Source: Cranoglanis bouderius
Taxonomy: Eukaryota > Chordata > Actinopteri > Siluriformes > Cranoglanididae
NCBI GenBank assembly: GCA_023630585.1
Contig: CM042546.1
Coordinates: 17,449,810 to 17,513,809, forward strand
DNA: 64,000 nucleotides
Direction: 5' to 3'
Shown here: positions 61,216 through 64,000 of the stretch, piece by piece
Layout of the letters: each line of letters begins with the position of its first letter
Numbering within the stretch: the stretch's first letter is position 1
Notes under the pieces: generated by a model
The model's input: the letters and a program-made list of their open reading frames with translations, nothing else
Database searches by the model: none
What the model was told of the DNA's origin: nothing
Position numbers and translations under genes: made by a program

Positions 61216-62059
61216 GATTATAAATAATTTCTTTTCTATAGCTGTTTACTATATAGTAAAAAGTGCTAACTGTGTTAACAGGAACTTGAGTATGAGCATT
61301 ATTAGAGTTTTAATGAAGTCTATCATATCAAACTGTAGTTATTCACTGTTCAGTGATGGACACTTGAGTGTAAAATGTCTTCAGCAGTTGCATTTTGCTT
61401 CACGTTTTTTTTTTCTTTCTGGCAAGTAATGTATAACAAGTGTAGATGTCGAAACAGCCATAATGTAAATTAATTCAAATTCATTCATTAATATGTGTAC
61501 CAGTGCACAAAGATTTTTAAAATGAAATGAAAATGAAAAAGTTAATGATGGGTCAAAGAGAAACACATAAAAATGTCTCCCTGAAATATAAGAAGGATGA
61601 CAAAACCACAGATGACGATGACTGACAGTGTCTGACAGTAAAATACAGCTTTTGAAGCCTTATTGAAACCATGTGAAAATACATGGCTGTTTCAAGTTGC
61701 AAAAGAGATGGCTTAAGGAGCAGCATAAACATGACAAGATAATCCTGCACATATAAATGGGCAACACGTTTTATTAAATGCAGATCTTTTTGTGATTTTC
61801 TTTCTCATATTTCAGGTACTGTAGGTTTTATTGTTTCATTTAAGTTACATACACTTTCACTGTCTCTTGACCCAGAACAGTGCACTATAAAAGCAATAGA
61901 TTTGTTGTTATTTTCAAATCCTAAAGTTACCTATTTATTTTTATAGCCATTTTATTTGCCACCTTTTATATTTCTTAGTATGCTTTTTTAAAGTGCATTA
62001 TATGACAAAATCACAATTTTTATTTCTCAGATTTAAAAAGAGAGGGCTCACATGGTCAA

Positions 62060-62395
62060 ATCTTATATAACTGTGTGAGCAGATGCTAAAGGGTCTTGTA
62101 AGGTTCTTGCAGCGCAATCCTCTCAAGTTGCTCTGGACTCCATTCCAAGAACATGCTCGGTAAAATTAGTAAGAAACATCTACGAGCCTGGTATATAGAC
62201 CACTGTTTGGATCACCGCGCTGCCACAGTCACACATATTGTTGTTAAGAAGATTTGTTTGGACCCCAAGCAAACAAATACCTGGTTTATTTTGGCGAGCT
62301 GAGAGCTCCAAACAGACAATGGAATCATGCAATCAGAGGATGAACCAGAAACATACAATGTGGACCTCAATGCCAGTGGGACAAGCTGGATATGG
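62060..62395 (+). other. Weak candidate promoter and first exon of an unidentified gene
   Basis: A TATATAA box at about 62063 is followed by a less AT-rich stretch, an ATG in good context (62319, acaATGg) and another at 62327 opening MQSEDEPETYNVDLNASGTSWIW. A gtaata donor follows at 62396. No downstream exon is identified in the window and no homologue is recognised, so this may be chance. Confidence 0.15.
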
Positions 62396-63436
62396 GTAAT
62401 AACTTATTTTCTTCTGCATGTCTGATTAGCAAATATTTATAGAACAGCTTTACACCATGTAATTATCTACTTAAAACCTATCAACCTACCTGATATTGTA
62501 ATGTACTGTCAGAAAAAAAACTGCATCTGCAAAGCCAAAATCCATAATCTTCCTCAAAAACATAAGTAGGGTTGGCTGCACTAAATATTTAGAGATGCAG
62601 AACAAAATATTATTTATTTTTGTATTTACTCTAGAATACAAATTCCAGATCACGTTTCCAATTATTAAATATTTACAATTCTAAATATGAAAATAACAGT
62701 AAATGGAAAATAAAAGCAAATATGTACTGCTTTCTGAATGTGATGCGATTCAACAGTGATGGAAAACTCCACTCAGGTAGAAGGACTTCAGGACGTTGTT
62801 GTCTCTGTAGATATGACAGCCAAGCAAAATGCAGCAGAGAAAAAACTGAACATTCTGTTTATTTGGTATGTTCAGTAAACAAACTGAGTTGAAGTAATTG
62901 TTTAATAAAAAAGTTTAATAATTATGAACACTTGAACACATCTAGGTTTCTACAAGATTTTCTTAGTATATTTATTGACATCAGGATAAATTGAACTTAG
63001 CTAGGTTTATGTATAATGTTGTGCTTATAGACGTAGCATAACAGGGGATCAACTGTGATCTATTACTGATTATTTAACCAGAGAAGACTGCATGACTTAA
63101 ACGATGATAAGGTTGTGTTGTAGTGAGACACAGTAATCCTGGCTGGGACACCACCGAGTGCCCTGATACTAACCAGAAACAAGGTCTAAAAATATGCTCA
63201 GGGTCAAATGTGTGACAGCAAGACAAGTGTGTGAAATTTGCTCCAAGAGGCTCTGCTAGTATGTGACCCACAAATACTTCACTCAAATATCGAGTGGCTA
63301 GTTATACAAATTATGCAAATATCACATAACAGATGTTCATTAGGTTTATGTTATTGTAAGCCATATTGCTATCTCTGGATGAAGTATTCCTTGAGTTGTC
63401 TGAAATTTGACACCATAAACATTAGGGCAAAGCCTA

Positions 63437-63700
63437 TTGGGCGGCTGTGGCTCAGGTGGTAGAGCGGGTTGTCCACTAATCATAGAGTTGGCGGTTCACA
63501 GGGTTGGTCGAAGTGACCTTGGGCAAGACACTGAACCCCGAGTTGCTCCCGATGGCAGGCAAGTGCCTTGCATGGTAGCTCTGCTGCCATTGTTGTGTGA
63601 ATGTGTGCATGAATGGGTGAATGAGACACAGTGTAAAGTGCTTTGTAGAACCATGAAGGTTAAAAGGCGCTATATAAGTACAGACCATTTACCATTTATT
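63437..63700 (+). mobile_element. tRNA-derived SINE
   Basis: The head is tRNA-like: an A-box-like gtggctcaggtggtagagc at about 63445-63463 and a decayed B box in gcggttcacaggg. It is followed by a typical fish SINE body (cttgggcaagacactgaacc, gtgtaaagtgctttgtagaa, ggcgctatataagtacagac) and an end at ccatttacca. It is not a functional tRNA gene, because the anticodon arm and B box are not intact. Confidence 0.85.
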
Positions 63701-64000
63701 CAATACCCTGCATGATTATAAAGTTTCATCCTGTAAATGTCTTGCTGTGACTTCTGCATTATTTGGTCAGTAAAAAAAAAAAAAATTCAGTGGCTGATGA
63801 AGTGTACCAGACTACTGATGCAATTTTAAAGGCAAAGGGGTGTCATGCCAAATATAGAATTTTTAAAATTTATTTATTGCTGTTTACCATCCTTTACCAC
63901 AGAATTGTTTATGTAGAACACCTTTAATTTAATTATTAGTTTTCATTATATTTAAGTCATCTTTGCTTTAGAGCATTTCTTTGCCAGTCATTTGCACAGT

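Noticed and set aside
63437..63510. tRNA gene
   Set aside because: The A box is fair, but the B box and anticodon arm are decayed and a SINE body follows.

Overview
The window is vertebrate nuclear DNA, almost certainly from a teleost. It has intron-rich gene structure, long (CA)n, (TA)n and (GA)n microsatellites, and many Tc1/mariner, hAT, MITE, LINE-tail and tRNA-SINE remnants of the types found in fish. Several LINE-tail-like repeats resemble ones abundant in catfish, so an otophysan or siluriform source is plausible. I could not test this.

One protein-coding gene is well supported: greb1 (growth regulation by estrogen in breast cancer 1) on the + strand. I assembled 31 coding exons from 34025 to 59615. 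All have GT-AG introns and the frame stays open through 5487 nt, giving 1828 codons plus a stop. The start (MGNSYAGQL), the end (FFLTGTHI-stop) and many internal blocks match GREB1 family proteins as I know them. The alternative is the paralogue greb1l. A GC-richer segment at about 26187-26487, ending in a strong GAG/GTAAGT donor, is the best candidate for the noncoding first exon and promoter. The 3' UTR probably ends near an ATTAAA signal at 60232.

Layout: 1-26100 holds no gene I can support. It contains microsatellites, LINE and LINE-tail fragments, a hAT-type MITE, a Tc1 element interrupted by a hAT transposon (22.3-25.3 kb) and a palindromic MITE (25.36-25.59 kb). Within it, 9.65-18.5 kb is strikingly poor in transposons and reads like a regulatory desert. 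The probable intron 1 (26488-34021) carries a perfect palindromic estrogen response element at 30371-30383 and three Tc1-type remnants. The greb1 body follows, with several transposons nested in its introns. After the gene (60.3-64 kb) come a dispersed repeat, a weak candidate promoter/first exon near 62.06-62.40 kb and a tRNA-derived SINE at 63.4-63.7 kb.

Points most worth checking: the perfect ERE in the probable first intron of a gene known in human as an estrogen target; an 84-bp near-perfect hairpin with a 25-nt loop in intron 9; a run of twelve consecutive symmetric phase 1-1 exons; a pre-miRNA-like hairpin in the presumptive promoter/first exon; a perfect 17-bp stem in the 3' UTR; and a (TG)n tract ending a few bases before the exon 30 acceptor. 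I saw no novel multi-gene system.
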